A DNA stretch of 47,127 nucleotides from Methylotenera sp. (GTDB lineage Bacteria; Pseudomonadota; Gammaproteobacteria; Burkholderiales; Methylophilaceae). Made by a program: the position numbers and the translations under genes. Position 1 is the first letter of the stretch; every line of letters starts with the position of its first letter. Positions 1-7,990 of the stretch are shown one piece after another. The notes under the pieces are model-generated. The model was given only the letters and a program-made list of their open reading frames with translations, was not told the DNA's origin and did no database searches. The stretch is taken from positions 1-47,127 of the forward strand of contig JAKFVD010000035.1 of assembly GCA_021732365.1 (NCBI GenBank). Reading direction: 5' to 3'.

Positions 1-2
1 CC

Positions 3-314
3 ACTTTTGACTATAACCAGTATTTAGGTGGCTATGTCTATATATGTGAAACCGTAAAAGACTTAATGCAAATACAAGGCTGCGATTTCGATTGGGCTGA
101 AAAGCATCATGGTATATGGCCTAATGTGACTGAAAAAGCTATGTCATGGGATGTATGCAGTTATCTGGATGAAGCAACCGGTGATCCGCAATGGGTTATC
201 TTTTTGATGTGTTGGAATAATGCTGGTGGTCCAAGTTATTACGTGCCTAGGCATTTATGGCGAAAAGCCAAAGTATCTGAACACATAGCAGCAACAAATC
301 CTACCCCGACCTGA
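3..314 (+). CDS. Hypothetical protein, 5' end outside window
   Basis: The reading frame is open from the first complete codon at base 3, so the gene starts beyond the left edge; an internal ATG at 66 is unlikely to be the true start because the upstream frame reads like protein (residues YNQYLGGYVYICETVKDL). About 103 residues are visible, rich in Trp, Cys and Tyr, with no signal peptide or membrane segment. I do not recognise the family. A terminator-like hairpin overlaps its stop, so it ends its transcription unit. It lies inside the integrated element and is probably element cargo. Confidence 0.6.
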   Translation, partial: TFDYNQYLGGYVYICETVKDLMQIQGCDFDWAEKHHGIWPNVTEKAMSWDVCSYLDEATGDPQWVIFLMCWNNAGGPSYYVPRHLWRKAKVSEHIAATNPTPT

Positions 315-337
315 GTGCAACGCTCGGTTTAGTTTTT
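312..337 (+). terminator. Probable rho-independent terminator
   Basis: GAGTG-CAA-CGCTC (313-325) can fold into a short hairpin with one G-U pair and is followed by a T-rich run. It overlaps the stop codon of the preceding gene. Confidence 0.5.
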
Positions 338-345
338 CTGTTTTA

Positions 346-445
346 CCTGCCACCTCCCACCCCCAAATTTTAATAGGCTAAAAATTGATCCGGCACCATG
401 CGGAGGATTTTGCACGTCTGTTGCAAGTGGAGGGAGGGGGAGGCA
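346..445. repeat. Imperfect GC-rich inverted repeat, about 100 bp
   Basis: A C-rich arm (TGCCACCTCCCACCCCC, 348-364) is complemented imperfectly by a G-rich arm (427-445), with about 60 nt between. It fills the gap between the first gene and the antirestriction gene. Similar purine/pyrimidine-skewed arms flank other element genes (4463-4607, 6267-6429, 9676-9706), which suggests a family of intergenic elements limited to this island. Confidence 0.45.
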
Positions 446-473
446 ATTTCTCAAAACTTTAGGAGTTTACAAG

Positions 474-890
474 ATGACACGATCAAAAATTTCCCGTCAG
501 CAAGTCAGTGACAAAAATCGCATTCAACATACTGCTGCTTTATTTGGTATTCACTATCCACTAAACATAGAGCCTGCTATTTATTCAATTGCCAGCAACT
601 TAGCACCTGATTATAGAGGAGCTTATTGGGAGTTTTACAGTTTAAGTAATGGTGGCTTTTACATGGCACCTTGCTCAGATAAAGCTTATCAAGTCAGTTG
701 TGACAATGGCTTTGAGGGTAAGCTGTCAGCGGATGCTTTAGGCATTACGGCTTGTTTATATGCCTATAGCCATTTGTCTTTTACAGCAAATCCTAGCTTT
801 GCTGATATTTGTTCAAATCATTATCAGTGGCTTCGTAGCTATATGCTTGAGCATATTGAAGCTAGAGCTATTCTTTCGGCAATTGATTAA
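474..890 (+). CDS. klcA: Antirestriction protein, KlcA/ArdB family
   Basis: This 138-residue protein has the length and core pattern of ArdB/KlcA antirestriction proteins, including the YWEFYSLSNGGFYMAP segment (about residues 51-66) and the DALGITACLYAYSHL helix near residue 87. Family members block type I restriction in the cytoplasm by a mechanism that does not depend on DNA mimicry, and they protect newly transferred plasmids and integrative elements. The ATG follows a good ribosome site (TAGGAG) at a normal distance. Its place beside element genes and an integrase supports a mobile origin. The family call is from recognition, not a search. Confidence 0.85.
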   Translation: MTRSKISRQQVSDKNRIQHTAALFGIHYPLNIEPAIYSIASNLAPDYRGAYWEFYSLSNGGFYMAPCSDKAYQVSCDNGFEGKLSADALGITACLYAYSHLSFTANPSFADICSNHYQWLRSYMLEHIEARAILSAID

Positions 891-931
891 AGATATAAAA
901 CTAACAGGACTGACTATTATGGAGATATCTC

Positions 932-1063
932 ATGAATCAATCAGCAGGAACATTTGGCATATGGGGGCTAGTAATATTTATGGGGATGGTGATTAGCCAT
1001 CCCTATATTAGCTTGATTACATTTGCCTGTTTGTTTTGCTATCAAAGTAATGCTGCAAACTAA
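932..1063 (+). CDS. Small membrane protein, 43 aa
   Basis: A short frame begins MNQSAGTFGIWGLVIF and is mostly hydrophobic between residues 10 and 37, with one or two possible membrane segments broken by SHPY. A GGAG ribosome site (921-924) lies 7 nt before the ATG. It follows klcA by about 40 nt in the same direction and may be co-transcribed. I do not recognise a family; coding is supported only by the ribosome site, start and composition. Confidence 0.5.
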   Translation: MNQSAGTFGIWGLVIFMGMVISHPYISLITFACLFCYQSNAAN

Positions 1064-1097
1064 AACTTGTAAAACATTAAATTGATGTTGTTATGTG

Positions 1098-1117
1098 CCT
1101 ACTCTTTCGGGAGTAGG
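1098..1117 (+). other. Perfect 7-bp hairpin after the small membrane gene
   Basis: CCTACTC-TTTCGG-GAGTAGG forms a perfect 7-bp stem with a UUCG-like loop. No T-run follows, so it is a weak terminator or an mRNA end-stabilising structure. Confidence 0.5.
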
Positions 1118-1229
1118 TCACTAAATGTGTGGAAGTGAGGCTTTTGATATTTAATCAAAGTCAACTTCATTATGTTGACTTATATACTATGTATTTTTGA
1201 GCGAATTTATAATTACAAAGTAATAAATC

Positions 1230-2090
1230 ATGATATATCACGATGAACCAACAATATTTGACCTCAGAAAAAGTTACTCAATTGATGAGTCGGTTGCTAA
1301 AATGCTAGGCTGGATGCGAAGCAAAACTCGTGTACAAACTGCTATTCAAGATAAGTACGGCCCTATCCCAAGACATTTGCCACATTTATACGCCTTGCAG
1401 CATCCATTAGAAAAACATCTTCAATTGCTCTTAGACAGAGCTAAACATGAGTATAAAGAAGCGCTACAAGATATGGAAATAGCGAAACTTTACATAGAAG
1501 AAAATAATCCCATCGACGCTACCTCAGTAATGATAGCCTCAAACTCCATCATTAAAGAAACCTATAACGAGGTAACACATTGGGAAAGTGTGGCTGAAAA
1601 AGCTATTAATTATAAAAGCATGATCCAAGAAGAGCTCGAAAAGAATGAATTGTCTGAATTAAAAATTGATCAATCCATCACCAATAAATCAGGCAATGTG
1701 CATATCAAACTGAATAGCTTGAATGAGTGGGCTAAGCAGTTCGGGGTTACCATAATTGATGAGCCAAAGGGCTCAGTGCTTACCACAGTACAATCAAAAT
1801 TGCAGCCACTTAAAGCTGTTTCAGCGATCTATAAAAAATCTGAAAGAGCAGATGCTTTAAATATTGTTCTCGAAAATCTTCTTCAAAAAAATCCTGAACT
1901 AAAACCAGCAAGAGTAATGTATGAACTTCGTGAAATAGCAAAGCTAGATAATAAAGTTATAGTTTCAGTTTTAGATGAAGGTGTGAAATGGCGACGTGAT
2001 AGCGGTGATGAGGATGATATAGAAATCACGAAAAAAAATGCACTAGGCGAGCGTATTAGATACTGGAAACGCAAAAACAAACAAGGCTAA
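1230..2090 (+). CDS. Hypothetical element protein with helical N-terminal half
   Basis: The 286-residue protein is charged and soluble. Residues about 60-150 are strongly helical with heptad-like spacing, so a coiled coil is likely. The C-terminal 100 residues are basic (ending RYWKRKNKQG) and contain a possible helix-turn-helix-like stretch around ELKPARVMYELREIAKLD, which suggests nucleic-acid contact. It lies 112 nt upstream of a P-loop NTPase gene in the same direction, so both may serve replication or maintenance of the element. The ribosome site is weak. No family is recognised. Confidence 0.7.
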   Translation: MIYHDEPTIFDLRKSYSIDESVAKMLGWMRSKTRVQTAIQDKYGPIPRHLPHLYALQHPLEKHLQLLLDRAKHEYKEALQDMEIAKLYIEENNPIDATSVMIASNSIIKETYNEVTHWESVAEKAINYKSMIQEELEKNELSELKIDQSITNKSGNVHIKLNSLNEWAKQFGVTIIDEPKGSVLTTVQSKLQPLKAVSAIYKKSERADALNIVLENLLQKNPELKPARVMYELREIAKLDNKVIVSVLDEGVKWRRDSGDEDDIEITKKNALGERIRYWKRKNKQG

Positions 2091-2202
2091 TCAAAGGCTA
2101 ATTTTAAAAACCAAGAGTAACCAAAGGCTCAGAATTATTAATATTAATTAACTGTTTTAATACTTTCCATGTGCAAAACACCGCACGTTAATGGAGAGTT
2201 AA

Positions 2203-4461
2203 ATGAGTATTGAACAAACAAAAGTATTAAATTCCGCAGATTTGCGGGACTTAATGGGTTTTTCCCCTGCAACCGGAGTTTCACCTTTAAACACCTTTAG
2301 TAAAAATAATTTTGAAAATGAGCCCAATAAAGATATTGACTCAAATCAAAACGAATCACTAACGCAACAAATATTAGCGTTGGATCCTATAGAGCTGTTG
2401 AGCAGGCTAGAGAAAAGTGACACTAATAAACCCCCAGAAAATGCTAGCTCTAACAGTCCACCTTTAGATGTTTCATCAGAGCAAACTTTCGTTCTTGACG
2501 TACCGCCATCACCGCCTTTTGCTGATTCATTTTCCGAAAATATTTCAGTAAATGAAAATTTGGCATTAACCACATCAGGTAACCCAAATGCTCATGAGGA
2601 AAAAGTAGAAGTGGCCGAAATTTCACCTCTAACTGAACTAGATTTATCAATTGTGCTGGCACCATCAATTGAAACTAAAGCAACACAACTAACAAGTACT
2701 AAACACGATACAGTTAGCGAAGAAGCCGATGATGTATTTACTCCGAAGCCTGTTGAAAATCCAGTAATCACTAAAGCTAAATTATCAAGGATTTATCTAA
2801 CTCCACTGGGTGCTGGTAAACATAGTTTATTAAATCCATTTTTTGGTGAAGATAAAAATAGTCAGATAATTTATTCTGAGCCAGATGCAAACAACCCAAC
2901 AGGCAGTGCGCAATCTAAAAATAATCAATCGAATATAATAAAATCTTTATTAGAAAACTTTGGAATTCGTAGAAACGAAGCTAAACATAAGCCTGTAATA
3001 CGCATTGTCGATGGTGAGCTACACAGTGTCATTAATGCTGCTGAAAAAGAGTTATTCAAAAGCGGTCGTTATTTTCAATTTAGCTGTTTGATTGTCAGTA
3101 TTTCAACTGATCCCAAGACCGGTGATCCTTCAATTGTTCCGACAAACATACCATCATTAACAAGGGTATTGTCACATCTCGTTTCATGGGAAAAATATAA
3201 CACTCGCCTGGGAGGATTCGTTGCTTGTGATCCATCAGCTAGACACATAAGTATTCTTTACGACAGTCAAACTTATTCACACTTGCCAAGTTTAAAGGGT
3301 ATTGCACGTCAACCATACTTTCGTGAATCAGACGGCAAATTAATTACTGAGCCAGGTTACGACGCTGAATCACAAATATTTAGCATATTTGATGCACGTA
3401 AATTTGTAATATCTGAGCCAAGCTTTGAAGCCGCAACTGCTGCATTAAAACTTATAAAAGACTTACTTTTTGAGTTTAGTTTTAAAGCCGCTCATGATGA
3501 ATCTGCTGCAGTTGCTGCAATATTCACTGCAGTTGTTCGACCTTCGATTGCATTTGCGCCAGGCTTTCATATTAAAGCTTCAATGAGTGGAAGCGGAAAG
3601 TCTTACCTTTGCGATTTTATCAGTGCTTTTGCTAAGCCGGGTGATACCAAAAAGGTTAGCTACCCAGTAACCAGTGAAGAGGCCACCAAGGCCATGCTGT
3701 CCCTTTTAATATCTTCGCCTGCTGTTATTGAGTTTGACGACATGACAACTGACTGGACACCGCACGGCATTATTAACCGAATGTTCACTTCAGAATTTAT
3801 TACTGATCGAATATTAGGCGTAAGTAAAACCGCTACAGTCAGTACACGTACTTTAATTTTAGGTTCTGGTAATAACGTAGGCCCTACACGTGATCTATTG
3901 CGCAGGGTGCTTACTATCAACATTGATCAACGCTCCGCATCGCCGGCCACCAGATCTTACAGTGGTACGCCTGTTGAAGACATCCGTGAAGATCGAGGTC
4001 GTTACGTGGCTGCTGTACTCACTATTATTCTTGCATGGAAAGTTGCAGGTTCACCACGGGCCGAAGTTGAAAACATAGTTACCTACGGTGGTGATTGGGC
4101 AGATTATTGTCGGCATCCATTGATTTGGTTAGGACTAGCTGACCCAGCAACGGCATTGCTTGAGCAAGTAAAGCATGATCCCGATGCTGATGCTTTGCTG
4201 GCTTTAATGATCGAATGGTATCGTGTGTTTGGTTCATCACCTACGACAGTTCGCAAAGTGATAGCTAAAACATTTGGTTTCGGTACTGAAGAAGCCTTAC
4301 GTGATGCTATCTGTGAATTTCCTGTTGAAGATCGTGGCAGCATCAATGCCTCTAAGTTTGGTTGGATTCTTAAAAAGAACGTCAATCGTATTATCGGCAA
4401 TTACTCATTTCAGCAGGCTACTGCGGACGGCAGGGTGGCCTGGATGGTCGTGAAAATGTAA
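2203..4461 (+). CDS. P-loop NTPase, putative element replication protein
   Basis: The 752-residue protein has a long, acidic, low-complexity N-terminus (1-190, rich in Ser, Pro, Asn and Glu) and an NTPase core. A Walker A-like SMSGSGKS lies at 460-467, Walker B AVIEFDDM at 507-514, a sensor-like GSGNNVG at 554-560 and LLRRVL at 565-570. This layout resembles the helicase/primase-like ATPases of phage satellites and plasmids, which suggests a role in element replication. The first Walker A position is Ser rather than Gly or Ala. The start has a GGAG sequence nearby. Which ATPase family it belongs to is unclear; the P-loop itself is clear. Confidence 0.8.
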   Translation: MSIEQTKVLNSADLRDLMGFSPATGVSPLNTFSKNNFENEPNKDIDSNQNESLTQQILALDPIELLSRLEKSDTNKPPENASSNSPPLDVSSEQTFVLDVPPSPPFADSFSENISVNENLALTTSGNPNAHEEKVEVAEISPLTELDLSIVLAPSIETKATQLTSTKHDTVSEEADDVFTPKPVENPVITKAKLSRIYLTPLGAGKHSLLNPFFGEDKNSQIIYSEPDANNPTGSAQSKNNQSNIIKSLLENFGIRRNEAKHKPVIRIVDGELHSVINAAEKELFKSGRYFQFSCLIVSISTDPKTGDPSIVPTNIPSLTRVLSHLVSWEKYNTRLGGFVACDPSARHISILYDSQTYSHLPSLKGIARQPYFRESDGKLITEPGYDAESQIFSIFDARKFVISEPSFEAATAALKLIKDLLFEFSFKAAHDESAAVAAIFTAVVRPSIAFAPGFHIKASMSGSGKSYLCDFISAFAKPGDTKKVSYPVTSEEATKAMLSLLISSPAVIEFDDMTTDWTPHGIINRMFTSEFITDRILGVSKTATVSTRTLILGSGNNVGPTRDLLRRVLTINIDQRSASPATRSYSGTPVEDIREDRGRYVAAVLTIILAWKVAGSPRAEVENIVTYGGDWADYCRHPLIWLGLADPATALLEQVKHDPDADALLALMIEWYRVFGSSPTTVRKVIAKTFGFGTEEALRDAICEFPVEDRGSINASKFGWILKKNVNRIIGNYSFQQATADGRVAWMVVKM

Positions 4462-4462
4462 T

Positions 4463-4607
4463 GCCACCGCCACCGCCTTTACCACCTTTTTTCCGCCGAT
4501 TTCCGCATGGATTTTCGTAAAAAATTTTCGGGCGAGTATTTCGAGTTTTGAAATTTTTCGATCGCCGCGGCCACCAAAAAAAAGGTGGTAAAGGCGGTGA
4601 GGGCGGC
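4463..4607. repeat. Long inverted repeat with perfect 22-bp arms
   Basis: Bases 4471-4492 (CACCGCCTTTACCACC then T6) are the exact reverse complement of 4578-4599. Pairing continues outward with mismatches to about 4463/4607. About 85 nt separate the arms, including AT-rich and CG-rich tracts. It begins directly after the NTPase stop and ends before the next ribosome site, so it may terminate transcription, but its size suggests a repeat element. Confidence 0.8.
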
Positions 4608-4644
4608 GCAGCAAAAATTATATAAATTTTAAAGGATTAACCAA

Positions 4645-4944
4645 ATGGCTAGTAAAAAAGTAACAGGTTCAAAAGTAGAGATGACGGAAGTGCTTAACTG
4701 TCACCGCGTACCAACAAAGTTGTATATGGATGTTAAGGATCAGATGTATAGGCAATTAAGTCGACTTTTACCGAATAAAACTTACAAACTAAAACAGATG
4801 TGTGGCAAACATTTTTGGAAACCTCTTAAAAATCCTGATAGGAAAAATGCTGGTCGTGCATTTGCACACATGGTGGTAATAGGTGTTTTTCCATTTAAGT
4901 TTGTTGAGAAAAAAAGCACAAGTAAACATTATCGGCTGAAGTAA
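4645..4944 (+). CDS. Small basic hypothetical protein
   Basis: The 99-residue protein is Lys-rich with no membrane segment. Its ATG follows an AAAGGA ribosome site. It lies between the NTPase and the integrase in the same direction. Small basic proteins in this position are often excisionase or DNA-binding accessory factors, but I see no recognisable winged-helix or HTH motif, so function is unassigned. Confidence 0.6.
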   Translation: MASKKVTGSKVEMTEVLNCHRVPTKLYMDVKDQMYRQLSRLLPNKTYKLKQMCGKHFWKPLKNPDRKNAGRAFAHMVVIGVFPFKFVEKKSTSKHYRLK

Positions 4945-4959
4945 AACGTAAGCCTAATC

Positions 4960-4983
4960 ATGCGGTGCTTATACAGACCGCAT
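4960..4983. promoter_or_regulatory. Hairpin/operator-like dyad before the integrase
   Basis: ATGCGGT (4960-4966) and ACCGCAT (4977-4983) form a perfect 7-bp dyad with a 10-nt centre, 36 nt upstream of the integrase start. It could be a weak terminator of the small basic gene, a regulatory dyad or an integrase arm site; the sequence alone does not decide. Confidence 0.4.
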
Positions 4984-5019
4984 AACGACTAATTTAAATT
5001 TAATATGGAGAATCTAATC

Positions 5020-6180
5020 ATGCCAGTAATTTCTTTAAAACAGAGCATCATTTCAGAATTAACAAGTCAGGGTAAACGACGTATAGAGTATTGTGAAAAA
5101 TCTTTAGGCGGTTTATTTTTGGAGGTCCGTGATACAGGAAATTCAACTTGGTACTATCGATATAAAGATTTAAATGCTCACACTCAGACTACCAAATTGG
5201 GGTGTAGCAGTGGTATGACTCTAGCTCAGGCTAAGATACAGGCAAAGATATTGCGTGCTGAAGTGGCTTTGGGTAAAAATCCTAGAGCCGATGAAAAGGC
5301 CGCTAAGGAAATTATTACTCTGGATACATTCTTTAATGACCATTATTTGCCTTATGCAAAAAGTCATAAGCGTTCCTGGGCCAGAGATTCAGAGCTCTAT
5401 CGTCTACGCATTAGAAAAATTCTAGGGGATAAGCGCCTTAATCAGATCACTCGATTGCAAGTGCAAAATTTACATGCGAGTGTACTAAATGAAGGCCTAG
5501 CACCCGCTTCGGCTAACCATCACGCCAAATTGATCCGCAGGATGCTCAATTTAGCGGTTTCATGGGATCTGCTTGAAAAAAATCCAGCAAGCCGTATTCA
5601 AATGTTTGAAGAAGACAATAAGCACGAAAGGTATATGAATGATGAACAGTTAGGTAACTTACTAGAAGTGTTAAGAACAGATTCTCACAAGTCTGTTTGT
5701 CTCATTACGATGTTTCTATTATCAACGGGCTGTCGTTTAAATGAGGTGCTCTCAGCTTGCTGGTCTCATATTGATAAGGAAAAGCGAGTTTTTCGGGTAA
5801 CTGCATCTAATAGTAAAAGTAAGCGTTTGCGAGCCGTACCGTTGAACGATTCAGCTATTGAGGTCTTAGAACAGTTACCCACAGAAGGGGTTTATGAGCA
5901 TTTATTTATTAATATGAAAACGAAGAAACCTTATGTCAACATTTCAAAAATTTTTAATGAAATTAGAGTTAAAGCTGGACTGCCACATTTAACTATCCAC
6001 TCACTGAGACATCAGGCAGCGTCACATCTCATCAACTCAGGTAGTAGCTTATATATTGTGCAACAGATACTTGGACACAGCGATCCATCTGTTACACAAA
6101 GGTACGCACATCTATCAATGAAATCGTTAAGTGATGCCAGTGATAAAGCATCAGCTATTATTAAAGGGGCGATGAGGTAG
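5020..6180 (+). CDS. int: Tyrosine recombinase, P4-type integrase
   Basis: It is a site-specific recombinase that would integrate and excise the element. In numbering from the upstream ATG at 5005, the catalytic set is complete: Arg244 (STGCRLNEVL), a Lys in NSKSKRLRAV (about 273), His332 and Arg335 (HSLRHQAAS), His358 (LGHSD) and Tyr367 (QRYAHLS). The N-terminus has the arm-binding domain of P4-like integrases (GLFLEVRDTG...TKLGCSSGMTLAQA). I prefer the second ATG at 5020 because GGAG (5007-5010) lies 9 nt before it, while the ATG at 5005 has no ribosome site. A terminator follows. The nearest attachment-site candidate is a tRNA-Met fragment 8.6 kb downstream, with cargo between. Confidence 0.95.
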   Translation: MPVISLKQSIISELTSQGKRRIEYCEKSLGGLFLEVRDTGNSTWYYRYKDLNAHTQTTKLGCSSGMTLAQAKIQAKILRAEVALGKNPRADEKAAKEIITLDTFFNDHYLPYAKSHKRSWARDSELYRLRIRKILGDKRLNQITRLQVQNLHASVLNEGLAPASANHHAKLIRRMLNLAVSWDLLEKNPASRIQMFEEDNKHERYMNDEQLGNLLEVLRTDSHKSVCLITMFLLSTGCRLNEVLSACWSHIDKEKRVFRVTASNSKSKRLRAVPLNDSAIEVLEQLPTEGVYEHLFINMKTKKPYVNISKIFNEIRVKAGLPHLTIHSLRHQAASHLINSGSSLYIVQQILGHSDPSVTQRYAHLSMKSLSDASDKASAIIKGAMR

Positions 6181-6207
6181 AAAATATTAGTTTTAAATAT
6201 TATTAAA

Positions 6208-6250
6208 AAGGCGAGTTTGGGCATAAAAGTCCTGCTCGCCTTCTTATTTT
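6208..6250 (+). terminator. Terminator after the integrase
   Basis: AAGGCGAG (6208-6215) pairs perfectly with CTCGCCTT (6235-6242) and a T-rich tract follows. Part of this sequence is repeated at 9608-9663. Confidence 0.75.
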
Positions 6251-6458
6251 AATTTTGCGAAAAATAAGTTTTACTACTCAAAAATTTCCTTGCGCCGTGG
6301 CCTATGGCAGAAAAATTTTCGTGCGGGATGGGGAGAGTGTCGCCGCCGCCAAAAAAATTCACCTGCACTCGCCGAGGAGTCGAGTCGCGCAATCGTCGCG
6401 TCCCCCCTCCAAAAAACGCAAGGGGGGGTTTTATTTTCTTTAAAACGGGCTTTTGCAT
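6211..6458 (+). repeat. Cargo-flanking direct repeat, copy 1
   Basis: This copy has two conserved blocks. Bases 6211-6266 match 9608-9663 at 50 of 56 positions by my count, and 6430-6458 match 9707-9735 at all 29. The spacer between blocks is unrelated and longer here (163 nt, GC-rich with inverted repeats) than in copy 2 (43 nt). The two copies bracket the SGNH/alpha-beta hydrolase module. Confidence 0.8.
6267..6429. repeat. GC-rich intergenic insert with inverted repeats
   Basis: The region has C/G-skewed arms, for example CCCCCCTCC against GGGGGGG around 6403-6428, and GCCGCCGCC next to an A-run. It produces overlapping reading frames on both strands that do not look like protein. It resembles the skewed inverted repeats at 346-445 and 4463-4607. 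Confidence 0.45.
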
Positions 6459-6600
6459 GCGCCACATGGTTCGCTGCAATTTTTGGATTTTTATTTGAAA
6501 TAGAAACAAATTTCAATAATTTGTTGATTCTTTCTCAGCATAAATATTTATAGTTATTTTTGATCTACTGATTTCTGGATTTTTAGATTTCTAAATCAAA

Positions 6601-7572
6601 TTAAGGCCTCAAATGTTCATTAATTCGATCACGAGCAATTTTACGATAACCTTCGTTATTTGGATGAATTTCATTACGCCAGTGACGTGTATTACCTGGC
6701 TCATCTGGGTCAGCGGGCACTAAAGTGTCTAGAGTATTAGCTATAAATACGTTTTTATCATATTTATTAATATCCAATAAGGCTTCTGCAAGTTTCAAAT
6801 TCAAATATCCTGTTATTTGCTTCCAATATATAACTGGCACCCCAAACTCCTCCATAGCTTTTTGCCTTATAGATTTGTTTCTGCCAGTTCCAATTCTTAA
6901 AGTAAAATAATCATAGGTGTGGCCAATGATCTTCGTTTTTTTGTTATGTTTAGTTGCTCTCACTTTATCAATGAAAATTTTATATGAGCTCTTAATAACT
7001 TCTAAAACTGCCTTAAGATTTTCTTCGTCAATAAAATCCTCAAATTTCGTAGGAATATTTTTAGGTTTTTTCAAAATTCTAACGGACTTACCTTCGAATA
7101 TTTCATAACCCTTTTTCAAGCTAAATGAATCAATTAAATCATTTCCACCAGCACTAATTAAAATCATGTCCCATTTTTGATATTCAAGTGCAGTATTTAG
7201 TATAGCAACTCGCTGGCCGTTAAATAATCCTTTAACTTTAGGATTAATGATTTGTGCAATGTTATCCCCAGACAAGGAAATGTTGGCAATCGCTGTTGGC
7301 TTGTCAAAAAGTAATTCCTGAAGTAAATTTTCCTCAAGGCGTGCCTCATTGAAATTATTCCAAGAATCACCCTCGGCTAAAATATGCCATTCTGCAAATT
7401 GAATAGCTCGTACTGTTGGGTCAGTATCTAAAACACCTCCGGATCCATTTTTCGCTTTAATGTAATTTTCCCAGTTCTTGATTACAGCACTCTGTTTTAA
7501 TGAACTTTTATTAACTTTGGATTTGAAAGAATCAGCAGTTTTCAGCTTAACTATTTTTTTCGTTTTTGACAT
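6601..7572 (-). CDS. SGNH/GDSL-type hydrolase
   Basis: The 323-residue cytoplasmic protein has SGNH-hydrolase blocks: GDSWN with nucleophile Ser70 (block I), SGDN near 101-104, AGGND at 141-145 (block III Gly/Asn) and IHPNNEGY with His303 (block V). The residue three before the His, normally Asp, is Asn300, so a Ser-His dyad or altered activity is possible. The first 45 residues are Lys-rich and may be a flexible tail. The ATG at 7572 has GAGG upstream. It is divergent from an alpha/beta hydrolase gene, and both sit between direct repeats, which suggests a cargo module. Substrate is unknown. Confidence 0.8.
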   Translation of the reverse strand: MSKTKKIVKLKTADSFKSKVNKSSLKQSAVIKNWENYIKAKNGSGGVLDTDPTVRAIQFAEWHILAEGDSWNNFNEARLEENLLQELLFDKPTAIANISLSGDNIAQIINPKVKGLFNGQRVAILNTALEYQKWDMILISAGGNDLIDSFSLKKGYEIFEGKSVRILKKPKNIPTKFEDFIDEENLKAVLEVIKSSYKIFIDKVRATKHNKKTKIIGHTYDYFTLRIGTGRNKSIRQKAMEEFGVPVIYWKQITGYLNLKLAEALLDINKYDKNVFIANTLDTLVPADPDEPGNTRHWRNEIHPNNEGYRKIARDRINEHLRP

Positions 7573-7990
7573 TTTACTAACCTCATTTAGTTAAAAAAGA
7601 TTTTTTTACTAACCACCAATACTCTAAGAACTAAAATTAAATCTTAATGTTGTCAATTAAAGTATTGCGTTAGGATAATTTAAAAACCCCACTGTGTCAT
7701 CAATGCCTATAATTTTATTGCACTGAATTAGAAGCAAATTTTTGGGAATTTTTGGATATAATTTTCTTTATTAGTTTAGTTTCTAGTAACGCAAATTAAA
7801 ATGCAATGATTGTTATAACTAGAAAAATAATACGTCTAGAAGATGATTTTGTAAGTCAGAATTTAATCAGTTATCTTGTACGATCAGTTGCAATTCTTCT
7901 ATTATTAACTAATGACCCTAACTAATATTTCAGGGCGTTAAAAAGTGGAATTTTCGATAAATTAAATGCTGTTTTTTAGCGAGGTTGGGC
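7573..7990. other. AT-rich divergent intergenic region
   Basis: This 418-bp gap separates two divergent hydrolase genes and must hold promoters for both. I see no convincing operator, repeat or RNA gene; it is strongly AT-rich. A ribosome site (GAGG, 7981-7984) for the plus-strand gene lies at its end. Confidence 0.5.

Noticed and set aside
6249..6553. Several overlapping frames of 62-87 residues on both strands
   Set aside because: They come from a GC-rich inverted-repeat insert, are Arg/Pro-rich, overlap each other on both strands and have no ribosome sites.
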